Source: Toxorhynchites rutilus septentrionalis
Taxonomy: Eukaryota > Arthropoda > Insecta > Diptera > Culicidae
Reading direction: 5' to 3'
DNA length: 64,000 nt
NCBI RefSeq assembly: GCF_029784135.1
Contig: NC_073744.1
Location: 31,478,981 to 31,542,980 of the forward strand
Shown here: piece after piece, positions 11,020 through 21,835 of the stretch
Layout: each line of letters begins with the position of its first letter
How positions within the stretch are numbered: position 1 is the stretch's first letter
Translations under genes and position numbers: made by a program
Notes under the pieces: generated by a model
Told to the model about the DNA's origin: nothing
The model's database searches: none
Seen by the model: only the letters and a program-made list of their open reading frames with translations

Positions 11020-11203
11020 TAATTATTTTTCTGAGTGTACGAACAAATAAACTCGGTTAAAAAATAGCGGAACAAAGTGCAACTTAGAAATTTTGTGTTG
11101 ATTTCGGAAGAGCAATATTTTTGTGAAATTTATGCTCATAGAGAAGAAACATACATTCACCCGTATTCCGAAACATGATCGGGTTTGAAATTAGCACGCA
11201 AAT

Positions 11204-12229
11204 ATGGCGCAAAATAAAGAGAAAATCCGACATATTTTACAGTACTACTTTGACAAAGGCAAAAGTGCATCTCAAGCTGCCAATAAAATTTGTGCAGTTT
11301 ATGGACCCGATACAGTTTCCATTTCCACCGCACAACGATGGTTTCAACGTTTTCGTTCTGGTGTAGAGGTCGTCGAAGGTGCGCCACGCTCCGGAAGGCC
11401 TGTCGTCGAAAATTGCGACAAAATCGCTGAATTAGCCGAGAAAGACCGGCATAGTAGCAGCCGTAGCATCGGCCAAGAGTTGGGGATAAGTCATCAAACC
11501 GTTATTAACCATTTGAAGAAGCTTGGATTCACAAAGAAGCTCGATGTATGGGTGCCACACACGTTGACGCAAAAAAACATCTTTGACCGTATCGACGCAT
11601 GTGAATCGCTGCTGAATCGCAACAAAATCGACCCGTTTCTGAAGCGGATGGTGACTGGCGATGAAAAGTGGGTCACTTACGACAACGTGAAGCGCAAACG
11701 GTCGTGGTCGAAGCCCGCTGAAGCGACTCAGACGGTGGCCAAGCCCTCATTAACGACCAGGAAGGTTCTGCTGTGTGTTTGGTGGGATTGTCAAGGAATA
11801 ATCTATTATGAGCTGCTTCCCTATGGCCAAACGCTCAATTCGGACCTGTACTGCCAACAACTGGACCGCTTGGAGGTAGCACTCATGAAGAAGAGGCCAT
11901 CTTTGATAAACAGAGGCCGCATTGTCTTCCATCAGGACAACGCCAGGCCACACACTTCTTTGGTGACGCGCCAGAAGCTCCGGGAGCTCGGATGGGAGGT
12001 TCTTTTGCATCCGCCGTATAGTCCGGACCTTGCACCAAGTGACTACCACCTGTTTTTGTCCATGGCGAACGAGCTAGGTAGTCAGAAGTTAGCCACATAA
12101 GAGGCCTGTGAAAATTGGCTATCCGAGTTTTTTGCCAATAAGGAAGCGAGCTTCTATAACAGGGGTATTATGAAGTTGGCATCTCGTTGGGAACAAGTCA
12201 TCGGACAAAACGGCGCATATTTGACTTAA
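11204..12229 (+). pseudogene. Mariner transposase, one internal stop, otherwise nearly full length
   Basis: From the ATG at 11204 the frame is open for 298 codons to a stop at 12098-12100, then continues in the same frame for 42 more codons (EACENWLSEFFANKEASFYN...NGAYLT) to a natural stop at 12227-12229, giving about 341 residues, the normal mariner length. Domains: paired-like DNA-binding helices about 1-110, linker WVPHTLTQKN at 116-125, catalytic Asp153 (VTGDEKW), Asp245 (HQDNARPH) and Asp280 (SPDLAPSDYHLF). There are 34 residues between the last two, so it is DD34D. The enzyme catalyses cut-and-paste transposition at TA sites. The only lesion I see in the body is the TAA at codon 299, downstream of all three catalytic residues, so a shortened protein could still be made. 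Without a left TIR this copy would not be mobile itself. Confidence 0.85.
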
Positions 12230-12307
12230 AACAGATGATTGTAACTAATTTTATGAACAAATGAAAATTCAAAAAAAAAATACCGCAGGACTTTTTTGAC
12301 AGCCTAA
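11204..12307 (+). mobile_element. DD34D mariner element, right end present, left end not found
   Basis: Transposase coding sequence is followed by a terminal motif TACCGCAGGACTTTTTTGAC plus AGCCTAA ending near 12307. Read inward this is TTAGGCTGTCAAAAAAGTCC, of the usual mariner TIR form. I searched 11020-11203 by eye for this motif in the forward sense and did not find it, so the 5' end is probably truncated or replaced. Confidence 0.8.
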
Positions 12308-12370
12308 TATGAACTTCAAAAAGAAAAAAACATGAATTTTTAAATTAAGAATAAACATACTCTAAACGTT

Positions 12371-12785
12371 GGTGGTGGTCCCCATGGCCTAGTGGTAAGC
12401 GTTGCGCTTGGCAAGATGGGGGCTTCGGGTGCGATTCCCGTTCGGGTCACAAATGCTATCGTCATAGATCGTTTTTCTGGCTTGCACTGGTAAAGGGGAA
12501 CTGTCTAGGGTGTGGTGGGATGAGCATTGGGCATTGCCAGTCCCCAAGAAAAGCCACAAAAACCCAGAAACAGCTCCTCTAAGCGAATTGTCGCCGCTAT
12601 AAGCGTCTTTGCCCAGTCCTGGTGGTACTCGGGACGTAAAGCAGCAGTATCACGATGGTCCTCCTGCGAGATAGTGGGGTTGGTCGCAGGCCTTGCAAGC
12701 CGCACCACTAGAACACCAAGCAACGAACGAAACACAAGAAGATAACATTGTGAATCAGGCCATGTTAAGCAAAAATAAATAAATA
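12371..12785 (+). mobile_element. tRNA-derived SINE with perfect 14-bp target duplication
   Basis: A tRNA-like head carries box A TGGCCTAGTGGTAAGC (12385) and box B GGGTGCGATTCCC (12427), followed by a tRNA-unrelated body and an AAATAAATAAAT-type tail. The 14-mer ATACTCTAAACGTT flanks it exactly, at 12357-12370 and 12786-12799, proving retrotransposition into this site. Family: Feilai-like mosquito SINEs have this organisation; that name is an inference. Open frames of about 75 codons inside are not genes. Confidence 0.88.
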
Positions 12786-12923
12786 ATACTCTAAACGTTA
12801 TTCTGTCTTAGCACTTTTTGGTCGTTCCACCCTTTATTTCAACAATTCCAAACTGCATTCGGACATGTTAATGTGATAGAGAGTAAACAGCTTCACGAAT
12901 ACGGCTGAATTATTTTAATGTTT

Positions 12924-13170
12924 GTATCGCATCAAGGCAATGTTACCGCTTTTGCATATGTCGATTGGGTTTAAATCTCGGACGGATTTTATAATTCAGA
13001 AGTCGATCTCGTTTGGGTTGCAGACTGCAAAAGTCGATCTCGATCGTATTGCGAAATTTCCAAACTCGTTCGGGTTCTGGAATAGTTTGGAAATTTCGCA
13101 ATCCGACCGAGATCGACTTTTGCAATCTGCAACTCAAACGAGATCGACTTCTGAATTATAAAATCCGTGA
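12924..13170. repeat. Long hairpin (inverted repeat) of a dispersed family
   Basis: Arms of about 80 bp at 12983-13066 and 13084-13167 are inverted copies: the left arm begins CGGATTTTATAATTCAGAAG and the right arm ends with its complement, with AAAAGTCGATCTCG and GAAATTTCCAAACT also mirrored. The loop is about 17 bp. The unit upstream (12924-12982, ATCGCATCAAGGCAATGTTA) matches 18570-18630, so both belong to one repeat family. The mirrored open frames on both strands are products of the palindrome. Confidence 0.8.
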
Positions 13171-13382
13171 TTATTTTAGCGTTTTCTCTCAAATTGACGG
13201 GGAAGAACTTGAACAGTAACTGCAAACGCTAGTGTTCAAATGCAAAAAATGTGATTATTTTTTCATTAAATATTCATAACAAAAAGCAAAGGGGTATATC
13301 TCTGAAGTTAACGATCTAGGGAGAACTGGGAGCTGAATGATTAGCCAAATCAAAGTCGTTATTGGTCGATTTGGTTAAAATA
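13171..13382. other. No gene recognised
   Basis: AT-rich spacer between the hairpin and the next TIR element. Confidence 0.3.
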
Positions 13383-14303
13383 GTAGGGGAGGTGGGGTGA
13401 AACGTACATGTTAAGAAGAACTTCAATTAATCTTTGGAAACTCATGTTTCCCAAAACATTGATGCAGTTTCTTACAATTCAATATACTGTTTTTCTACCT
13501 AATTGGCCAAATATTTTACAAAAAAGTGTTTTTTATTGAAATCAAAACAGACCGAGAAGTACAACATTTTTTTCGATGCGGGTAATATGGACATATAGTG
13601 GGGGTAATATGGACAGGTTTGTAATATATGAAGCGTAGAGATTAATCGATCGCGAGAGGAATAATTTTATTCAACCAAGATCTGAACTCATCACGAATGT
13701 CCGTTAAATGATGAAAAAGTCGAATAAATTCACCTAGAAGTGATATCGTGCTTTTCAGCAGTATAAACGGACAGACCCTCGACTATTTTGCTTTTGGTTC
13801 CAGTCAGCTTCTAAACAGTCCACATTTGGCGATTTGATTTCCATTTATAGACGCAGGGCATTCCTTAGGAATAGATTAAACAGACTTTTCACAATCCATC
13901 TCGCTCCTACTGGCAACTGTCTGTTTTACCCCACCAGTACAATTATTTAAATAATTTAAATTTTCCACTCAAAAATGGATTTACTTTTCCGTACATACCT
14001 AATATCGCTTCTCTGTTAACTCACAAACCGAAATATAACCATCAGCGAATTGATTTTTGTTATTAAACCACTCAAATGCTTAATATCGAAGCTGCTAAAA
14101 TTACATCCACACGAGGAATCATGTATGATTTTCGGTTTTTGTTTCCCTTTTCCACTTCTGATTAGTATTCATTGCCATAGGGTGGCTTGAATATTATAGA
14201 ATAACATGTAGAAGGTGTTCTCATTAACAGAAATCTGTAACTATACAAATCAACCACCGATCCATATTACCTCCACTGTCCGTATTACCCGCGGTTCCCC
14301 TAC
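13383..14303. mobile_element. TIR element, long copy of the 41.2-kb family, with a probable nested insertion
   Basis: Ends are GTAGGGGA (13383) and TCCCCTAC (ending 14303), with further inward similarity of the GTGGGGTGAAACG / CGGGTAATACGG type. The left 170 bp and right 350 bp match the two halves of the element at 41199-41687 in opposite orientation. The middle (about 13575-13946) is missing from that copy and itself starts with GGGTAATATGGACA and ends with CTGTCTGTTTTACCCCACC, so it is likely a related element inserted inside. No transposase is present. Confidence 0.65.
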
Positions 14304-14374
14304 GTTCTATGTTACGAAAAACATGGAAATATGATCAAAAAATCTTTTTCGGTTCACAATGTTTTGTTCATTAC

Positions 14375-15060
14375 ACACAGAGATGCCAACCTTCCTGATT
14401 TTTCAGGATTTCCCAGATTTCTTGGCACGTTCGCTGATATCCTGACAAACACTCAATTGTGCCTGATTTCGCAGAAATTATCCTGATTTACCCTAATTTT
14501 TGTACTTTTTACTTTTTCAGAATGAAAATTACCCGCAAAAAATATACTGGGAGTTTGTTAGTAAATATTTCTATAATCGGATCAAATATCATAAAAATTT
14601 TAAAAAAATCAACAAATATAATATACTCATTTGGTGAGTTAAAATTCATTCCAAAGTATGGACGATGATTTCAACGAAATTCTGAACATCAATCTCAATT
14701 TAATGTAGGCATGTTGTAGGTTTTAGGGAAACCATTAAAAGACTCCTGCATTCCTCTCAATGGCAAAAACTTCATGTCTACGGCTCTATACGAGAAAACA
14801 GACATGTTCTAGGAGGATATAATTTTTAAGCTGCGCGAGAGATGGCAAAAGATTTTAGAACAAAATATTAATAAAATGTCGAATGTATTTTTATTACATT
14901 ACATTGAATATATGTAGGTCTGTCTTTAAAAATGATGCTTTTGTTTTCCCAAAAATCAGCACGAACTTTCCGGTCAACTCAATATGAGCTGTTCTGATTT
15001 ATTCCTGATTTTTATTTTCGTTTTTCTTGATTTTTTTCAATTATAGTTACACCCAAAAAA
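14375..15060. repeat. Dispersed repeat with CCTGATTT motifs, probably a decayed transposon
   Basis: Starts with AGAGATGCCAACCTTCCTGA and is rich in TCCTGATTT/TTTCAGGA words at both ends (14395-14490 and 14990-15040). The start AGAGATGCCA also occurs at 44213. This is consistent with an old non-autonomous element; the boundaries are uncertain. Confidence 0.35.
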
Positions 15061-17020
15061 ATCTTCCCCATTTTAGACCCGGAAACAATGCACGAATCAG
15101 CGGAAAATTGAAAGATCGATCGGTGAAGTCAGCAATAGGCCCGAAACGAAACCTAAATTCACACTAGCTCTCTCACAGAAAAAAAAATATAATTTTCCTT
15201 GAAAATGCATCAAACCGTTGCATTGGATTGCATTGAAATAACTTGTTAGTGAAAGGTTCGGTGGCTCTGCAAAGCGCCATGGTTTTATGAAAGCAGCTGA
15301 AGGTGTTTGATTCATGGATTAATCTTGTTCTAACAAGAACAGGAAAAAGAAGAAGAAGAGAAGGAAGATGATAAAGAAAAAGAAGAATGCGAAAAACATA
15401 TAATATGTGCGAAGATTGGCTAGTTCCTTGAATGAAAAATTTCCGCAAAAATTTCCTTCTGTGATTTTCTCAAACCTTTCCATACCGCAATATTGAGCAC
15501 AAAGCAGAGCCAGGCACATTTGTAAATCTGGCAACTCAGTTTGGAAGACAGAGTGATAGATGCCAAAGAGAAGCGTGAGATGCCTCTAATTACAGCTTTA
15601 ATATCTCTTGCTTCATTTCCGGACGATAACGATTAAAAAGTGACAACAAACGACATAGTTGAAAACGTTATTGTTCCATCGATGTCACGCCTAAAAGCTT
15701 CATTATTCAGCCCGTCAGAGTAAGTAACCTCCGGGAACACGACTTAAACGATTCAATTACTCCTGAGGTCATACTTTATCGGGTATTTTGCCAAACCATA
15801 TGTGAGCTACGTGTTTGTATACAACAAAATTGCACATACATCGCCCTACATTGGTAAAAGTCAAAACACAACAAGTGTGCAAAAGTCTATGAGAATAGAA
15901 ATACATTCTGATTCGCCCTGGGCGCGCACGCGACACAGGTTAAGCCGAGAGCATGTGTGAACAAGTTTCCACACATATACAGTAGCAAAGTTTGCCTGCA
16001 CTTGTACAAACAGTTTGCTGTCAGTAGCGCAGAGCTGCAGCAAACGAAATCAGCAGGTCGATCGGAACTTGATGACCGTGACATCGTAAACTCGTTATAA
16101 TGTGCACTCGGTCCGACGAGAAGACGAGAAGCGAGGGTAACTCGATAGCCGTATTCGGCACCCCGCTAGAGGGTGCTAAGCACCGTGATTCACTGCTGTC
16201 AAAATGAGGACTGGATAGTTGACCTTATACCCAGGACGCGCTTTAGTTTCGAACGGTAAATTTCTCTTCTTTTTCCGTCCGACTTTGTCAAGGTAGCGTC
16301 ATTAACAGTGCGTGAATCACCAATACACAGGTGATCGATTCACGATCGCCATTCTCGAAATTCTTAATCGTATGACGCAACAACAGCACCGAGGTTTGAC
16401 GAGTTTTGTTTTTGAATACAAAAATAAATTCTAGTACCTGTATACACACAGTCATACACATTACCGATTTCCACAAGTATCCCGCTCGACTTGGGGGTTG
16501 AAAAATGGCTATGCTTACCTGTAATGGAAGAGAAAGAAAAGCAAATTAAATTACAGGCGAACGTGCGGTAGTAAGGGTCGTTAAAGTAAGAATTTGTCCG
16601 TGATTTTCGTATAATTCCGGGCAGGGAGGTAGGCTCACACCTACGGTCAAAGTAAAGGTGCAAAAATCATATGTAAACGATGCCACAGTCAAGTCGGAAA
16701 GAGTTCGATATTCCGATACATGAAAGTCGTAAACGTGACGTGTGTTTTTATGGCAGCACACGTGTGTGCTGAATGACTGTCATTCTGCATAATGTAGATT
16801 GCTATTTTTAAACGTTACACGTTTTCCGCTGATTTTGATAATAGGTTTCGTATGGCCACAAACAGTGCGCACTCTTTTTGTCTTCGTAACCAATATGACA
16901 TCGTTTTTGTGCAATCGAGATGGAGATTCAATTGTTCGAATGTTTGCCTTTGACCAACTAAAGTCTTGATAAAATTCTATCAAACGAAATGGTATTGATA
17001 CCATTTCACTGCTTTCGTTA
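15061..17020. other. No gene recognised; GA-rich tract at 15335-15395
   Basis: 15335-15395 is a purine tract of GAAGAAGAAGAGAAGG type. Elsewhere there are only short open frames without identifiable motifs. No TIR or target duplication seen. This stretch may be host non-coding DNA. Confidence 0.35.
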
Positions 17021-17024
17021 TTAA

Positions 17025-18181
17025 CCCTCCTGTACTCGCGTGCCTAATCATAACACGTATACTCGCGCACGGTGTCTCAGACCGAAAATTGAACTTCTCT
17101 GTTATGTTGCCATTATGTAATTCAGCCTCCTCAAAATAGAGTAATTTTTGATACTCCAACACAAATAACGAAATTCGAATTTTTCTCTGTTATTAGTTAA
17201 AAGTAAGCAACTGAATATAATTCATGGAAGTATAAAGAGCTAGAAAATAACATAAAAACGTATTAATCGATTGTGGTTTTATTGGAATTAGAATCAGAAC
17301 ATAGCATAACTGCAAGCTCGAAACAAACATATTTTTTACATTTCATGCAGTTGTTGCGTGTTTTTCGGGTCTTTTATCGAAGAGAAGAATGTATAACGGC
17401 CTTCTAGATAATCACCAGATGATAAAGGTTCTGGAATATAAAGTTTGCATATTTCTAATATTCTTTGTCTCTGTATTCTTGGTAAGCTAAGAATTAATGC
17501 CTTTTTAGATGGGGCATAAAAAGATGATATAAATAGATTTCTAGGAACTTCCTTTTCTTTTTCTTGTATTCTTGTCGATATTGTTCATTAGAAAAAAAAA
17601 TATCCCCGAAACTGTAACTGTTAAAAATTACCATAAGCCACCGATTAGTTTATAGTTTACTGTTTACAATTCTTCCACAAGTGAAATTATTTCACAAGTG
17701 TGTATATGTATGACCATTATATTTAGCGAATAACTATACGAAAGTCAAACATTTATATTTTGCTTTTAAACGTATGCATCTAACGACGAATATATCGACG
17801 AATAGTTAATATATGGATCCGTTCTATCCAGTTACAAAAGGGACTGAAATCAAATAAGAATAGTCCGGTGTAATGATCTTATGCACTAGATTCAATAAAA
17901 ATTCCACGCCACTAACATTTCATTCAACAATGTTCTAGAATACGAAAAAAGGCACTTGTCTGAAAAAGTTACTTCTATACTCGCGTCGGTGTGTCAGACC
18001 GAAAATGTTAAAAAAGTGGCATACGTCCCCGTTGTACCAACACATGCGATACGCTAAACGATGACGAACGACGAATAACGAAGCTAGAGAGAATCGCAAA
18101 GTCGTAGTGTTGATATTTTGTGAGAAACGAACGAATTATTGATTTCTCGGTCTGACAGACCAATGCGCGAGTATAGGAGTG
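17025..18181. mobile_element. TTAA-flanked non-autonomous element (piggyBac-like ends)
   Basis: Flanked by TTAA at 17021-17024 and 18182-18185. The ends are imperfect inverted repeats, CCCTCCTGTACTCGCG at the left and CACTCCTATACTCGCG read inward from the right. Subterminal motifs of the form GGTCTGACAGACC / GGTGTGTCAGACCGAAAA recur at 17070-17092, 17985-18008 and 18147-18162. TTAA target and CCC start are the hallmark of piggyBac elements; assignment is an inference. The 1.16-kb interior is AT-rich with no transposase. Confidence 0.65.
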
Positions 18182-18339
18182 TTAAGAATCGTATCGTGTA
18201 TTGATAGATATAGCTTCGACCGTTTTTACGAAAAAGCTTTGTCTTTGTTTTTGACAAATATTATTACTTCGCGTGTTGTGAGCAGACCTAATACTGTACT
18301 AGATTATTGATTATACAGATAAAAGTATTCAACCATATT

Positions 18340-18705
18340 TCGGAACCCGTTCGGATTTAAAACTTCGCAATCCGAACAAGATCGACTTTTGCATTCTACA
18401 ATCTGACTGAGATTCAAACCCAATCGACATATGTAAATATGTCCTTGACGCGAATATGTCCTTGACGCGAAAATGCTCGATCTCGTTCGGGTTACAAAAT
18501 GCAACATCGTGCTAATTTCAAATCCGATCGCGTTCTGGATAGGGGCGATTATCAGACAAAAAATTCGTATCGTGTCAAGGCAATGTTGTCACTTTCGCGT
18601 ATGTCGATTGTGTTCGAATCTCGGGCGGATGCAGAAGTCGATGTCGTTCGGGTTACAAAACGCAACATTGTACTAACTTCAAATCTCATCGGGTTCTGAC
18701 AACTT
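18340..18705. repeat. Second copy of the 12.9-kb hairpin family, rearranged
   Basis: Contains CGTGTCAAGGCAATGTTG, TATGTCGATTGTGTTCGAAT and AGTCGATGTCGTTCGGGTTA in the same order as 12924-13040, plus an inverted block at 18360-18430 (AAGATCGACTTTTGCATTCT). An internal 60-bp unit with CAACATYGTRCTAAYTTCAA repeats at 18495 and 18660. Confidence 0.6.
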
Positions 18706-18719
18706 TTCTAAGCCACATT

Positions 18720-19005
18720 TGGACAGAAATATTTGCAAGCAATTCTAATGAGGAAAGTCGGTGTCAATCATGGAATGGTTCAACGGAAAGCCAAAATGTA
18801 CTAACGCAGCGAAAATCAAATTGGCAGGCGATTTGTCAGTATGGATTGTCATCCATATTTTACTCTCACGAACATGAGGATCGAAGTTTACCGGGAAAAA
18901 ATGTCTCTAGAAACATTTGTTGAGGCACACATCCGGTAGAACGAAGCTAATTTTGGACTGGTATCACGAATATGAAGTCGAGTTTGTAGACAAATCTTCT
19001 TGATT
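18720..19005 (+). pseudogene. Highly decayed transposase, possibly DD37E-related
   Basis: Conceptual reading across stops gives YREKCL.KHLLRHTSGR then LILDWYHEYEVEFV, similar in order and spacing to the KECLQKRLL...LEWYEANGVTFV region of the DD37E transposases elsewhere in this window. The catalytic Asp motif FWPDLAS is not preserved. Low-confidence call based on one short region. Confidence 0.3.
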
Positions 19006-20565
19006 GTTCGCAAAAAAAGAGTCTACTGATGTCCCGAATAAAGGGCGGGCCGGGGTGAAAACCAGTTTGATGTGTAAAATGGACAAGTCGCAGGCGAAGT
19101 ATATGTTAATTGGTGAACAAAATATGGTATCGTAATCAGTGCTTGGAAATATTGAGCTTGTTAAGTAATATTGAAAATATATTTTATCAGTGTAACGCGT
19201 TTATTTTGCTTGCCGATGGTGCTGTTATTCATTCGACGTCAAACAAATTTACAACTGTGTTCATTCATATTCATTCTGTGCTATCTGAGCTTTCTTTATA
19301 GTTCGAGTCATGAGAATTCATTCACATTTATTCATTGTCATTGAATTGTCCGGAATGTTGTGACTGTTCATTTTCAATATCCCGATAAGTGTGTGATTTT
19401 CTTATTGAGTCAGTGCCCTGCTTATCCAGTTATTTTTGAAGTTACTCCGAAAGGGCAACGCAAATCGGTGGCGCGAACGGAAATGCCAACAAAGGAACAA
19501 GATCTGCATGCACACTCATAGTTAAGGATTGCATAAGCTTGGACGGCGAGGAAGCATTCTGCAGAATCGATCCGAGTAGCGAATGCAAACTTTGTCAGCC
19601 GAGCTGGATGTTGGCAATTTTATCCGCTAATCCTATAGCACAGGATCCGTTTGCAAAAGGAAACTCGAAATATTCCCATTGCGGTCGTGTCTTGGACAAC
19701 ACCTTTTTATGTTCGTGAGTTCGGAATATGAGTCAAAAATTGTATGTTCGAAATTTGAGTCAAGACGGTATTTTTTTACATCGGAGTTGGAGTCTTTTGA
19801 AGCATTTCTGATAAGTGGAATTGGAATTGCATATTCACTATGTAAAATAAAAGCATTTTAACTCAGACGGAAACCTTGCATATTTGAACAATTTAATTTC
19901 ATGTTACTATTATGAGCATTCTGTACTTTGTTATCTTTCTCAACGAAATTCTCCGTTTCGTCAGTGTCCGAGAACGATTCTGATAACGAATGAACTGGTA
20001 TATTAATATCAATGAATGACAAAACTAGGGATATTTCTTTTTGCTCACAGAACGAAAAAGAGAATGAACGAAACTGGATGAATCAACTGTGAGTAGCTTA
20101 CTGTGATGGTGAGGTTTGGCGTTGGTTCATTTTCGGTATCCCAACAATGGTATAATGATCGAATGTGGTCGGAAATTCAGCTGAAATGATTGATGTGATA
20201 TTTCCAAGCACTGATCGTAATTATTTGCATTGCATAGGAATATTCACGGTTTCATGATATTTTGAGCTAAAATGTTTATTGGATCGTGAAACTATTATAT
20301 TCTTCACTGGATGACAATTGTATTATGAATTCCTTCCATTGTTTAAGTTGTTGAAAGTTCCAGAGAGTAGTTCATTATCGGTATCCCAACAATGGTATAA
20401 TTTCGTATATTTTGACGAGTAGTGCTAAATTAACGTTATGTAAAACATACGGATTTTATCCGTATCTCCATTACCTTTCTTCCACCATGCTGAGTCAAAC
20501 GCAGGGATAACTAAATGATCATTGATTTTATCCTTTTTAGGTAAGAAGCATTAATTTTTCGTCTG
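19006..20565. other. No gene recognised; small internal repeats
   Basis: A 35-bp unit (TTCATTWTCGGTATCCCAAC plus AATGGTATAAT) occurs at about 20127 and 20370. The block at 20248-20275 (CACGGTTTCATGATATTTTG) is related, inverted, to the tandem unit at 49319-49491. No transposase or gene signature here. Confidence 0.4.
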
Positions 20566-20725
20566 AAACGTGAACAAATGAATGAGGTTTATGTGTATCC
20601 ACACCGATACCTTCTTGGAATAGATAACATCTATAGTGATGACATTCTCTTTCAATAAGATGGTGCAACATGCCACCCAGCCACGGTTACGATGGATTGA
20701 TTTGACAATGTCGTCAAATGGCTCT
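20566..20725 (+). pseudogene. Decayed mariner/Tc-like transposase fragment
   Basis: Read with stops ignored, the sequence gives EVYVYPHRYLLGIDNIYSDD, then ILFQ, a stop and DGATCHPATVTMD. The pattern FQQDGATCHTA is the second catalytic Asp motif of a large group of mariner-related transposases. Only about 50 residues are recognisable and at least two stops are present. Confidence 0.4.
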
Positions 20726-21770
20726 CACAACCGGCCCCCAAAATCGAACAAAAAAAGAACCATTGCAGTTTTTCCAGCGGAAAACACTAGTTTTGAAAGT
20801 TTATAATAATCATAATTCGGCTCACAAATATTTTTGTTCCGGCAGGTGATATAATTAGGTAGCAAATGAAAAATTACAGAGTACGTAAACTAAAACATAA
20901 CCTCGTAACATAACTCATCAGGAGACCCCTCGATTGATTGCGTTTTGACATTCGTTCACCACGTTATTTTTTTTTATTTCATCTTAGTAACACGTTTACA
21001 TTGCTTTTCAACCAATCGTGATTCGTCAAATGTCAAAATATCAATCAAAACAAACGCGAGTGTCGATGACGCGCAACCAGATGTAATTTTTTTCGGTACT
21101 GGAGTTTAAGCTTTTATTCTTGAACGAGGTGTAAAATCCTATTTCGCTGCTCTATAGTTTGTCCCCTGGATCCATCACTGGAATTCGAGTTGAAATAAAT
21201 TAAAGCAATAAGTTAATAGAAATAGTCGTTAAAATATGTGCCGTTGTGTTAAGGCCGCCACCCTTTGAGTGGAGTAATCCCGGTATGGTTTGCGGTTAGT
21301 TGAAGGTTATTGAGATATATTTTTCATCTACTTCAGACGCCTCGCAGCTGTTTCTCAGATTCTGTGGACGACCAAGGATGGAATACTTGTATTGGATGCA
21401 AGAAATGGGTTAATGAGACATGCTACACGGATTTCGATATGACGTGCATTTATTGTTCTTAAGTTGTTCGTTGAGACTAATTGAACTGATTAACTAATAT
21501 GCATTTATTTTCTCAAGTTGTTTTTTTTATTTTTTTTATTTTTAATGAGCTCATGTGAATTTAATGTTGAATTGTTTGATGAGATTAATTGGATTGATAC
21601 CTTCATCGAAAAATAATGGTCATTTGGTGGCCTTCACAAGAGTGATAAACTAATTACAAGCAAAAAGAATTTGACTCAAGAATTTGTCTCAATCTTTTTT
21701 ATGATTTTAGGTCGAATCCTAGTATGATTAGAGGCGTCGTATGACGAATATTGATTTAAATAAAAAATTA
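20726..21770. other. No gene recognised; small inverted repeat near 20931-21050
   Basis: GATTGATTGCGTTTTGACAT near 20931 is mirrored by ATGTCAAAATATCAATC near 21030, about 70 bp apart. This may be a small decayed TIR element. The remainder is AT-rich. Confidence 0.35.
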
Positions 21771-21774
21771 TAAG

Positions 21775-21835
21775 AGGTTGTATCCAAGATACGACCGCAT
21801 TGTTGACGTATAACTACGCTGTTGTTTTGTATAAG
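21775..21835. repeat. Dispersed repeat block shared with 45.06 kb
   Basis: GGTTGTATCCAAGATACGAC followed by CGCATTGTTGACGTATAACT is similar to GGATTGTGCCCGAGACAAAA, CCGCATAGTTGACGCACGAT at 45051-45090. The two blocks are related; I do not know the parent repeat. Confidence 0.45.

Noticed and set aside
12371..12450. A functional tRNA gene
   Set aside because: Box A and box B are present, but no full cloverleaf pairing was evident, and the unit continues into a SINE body with target duplications.
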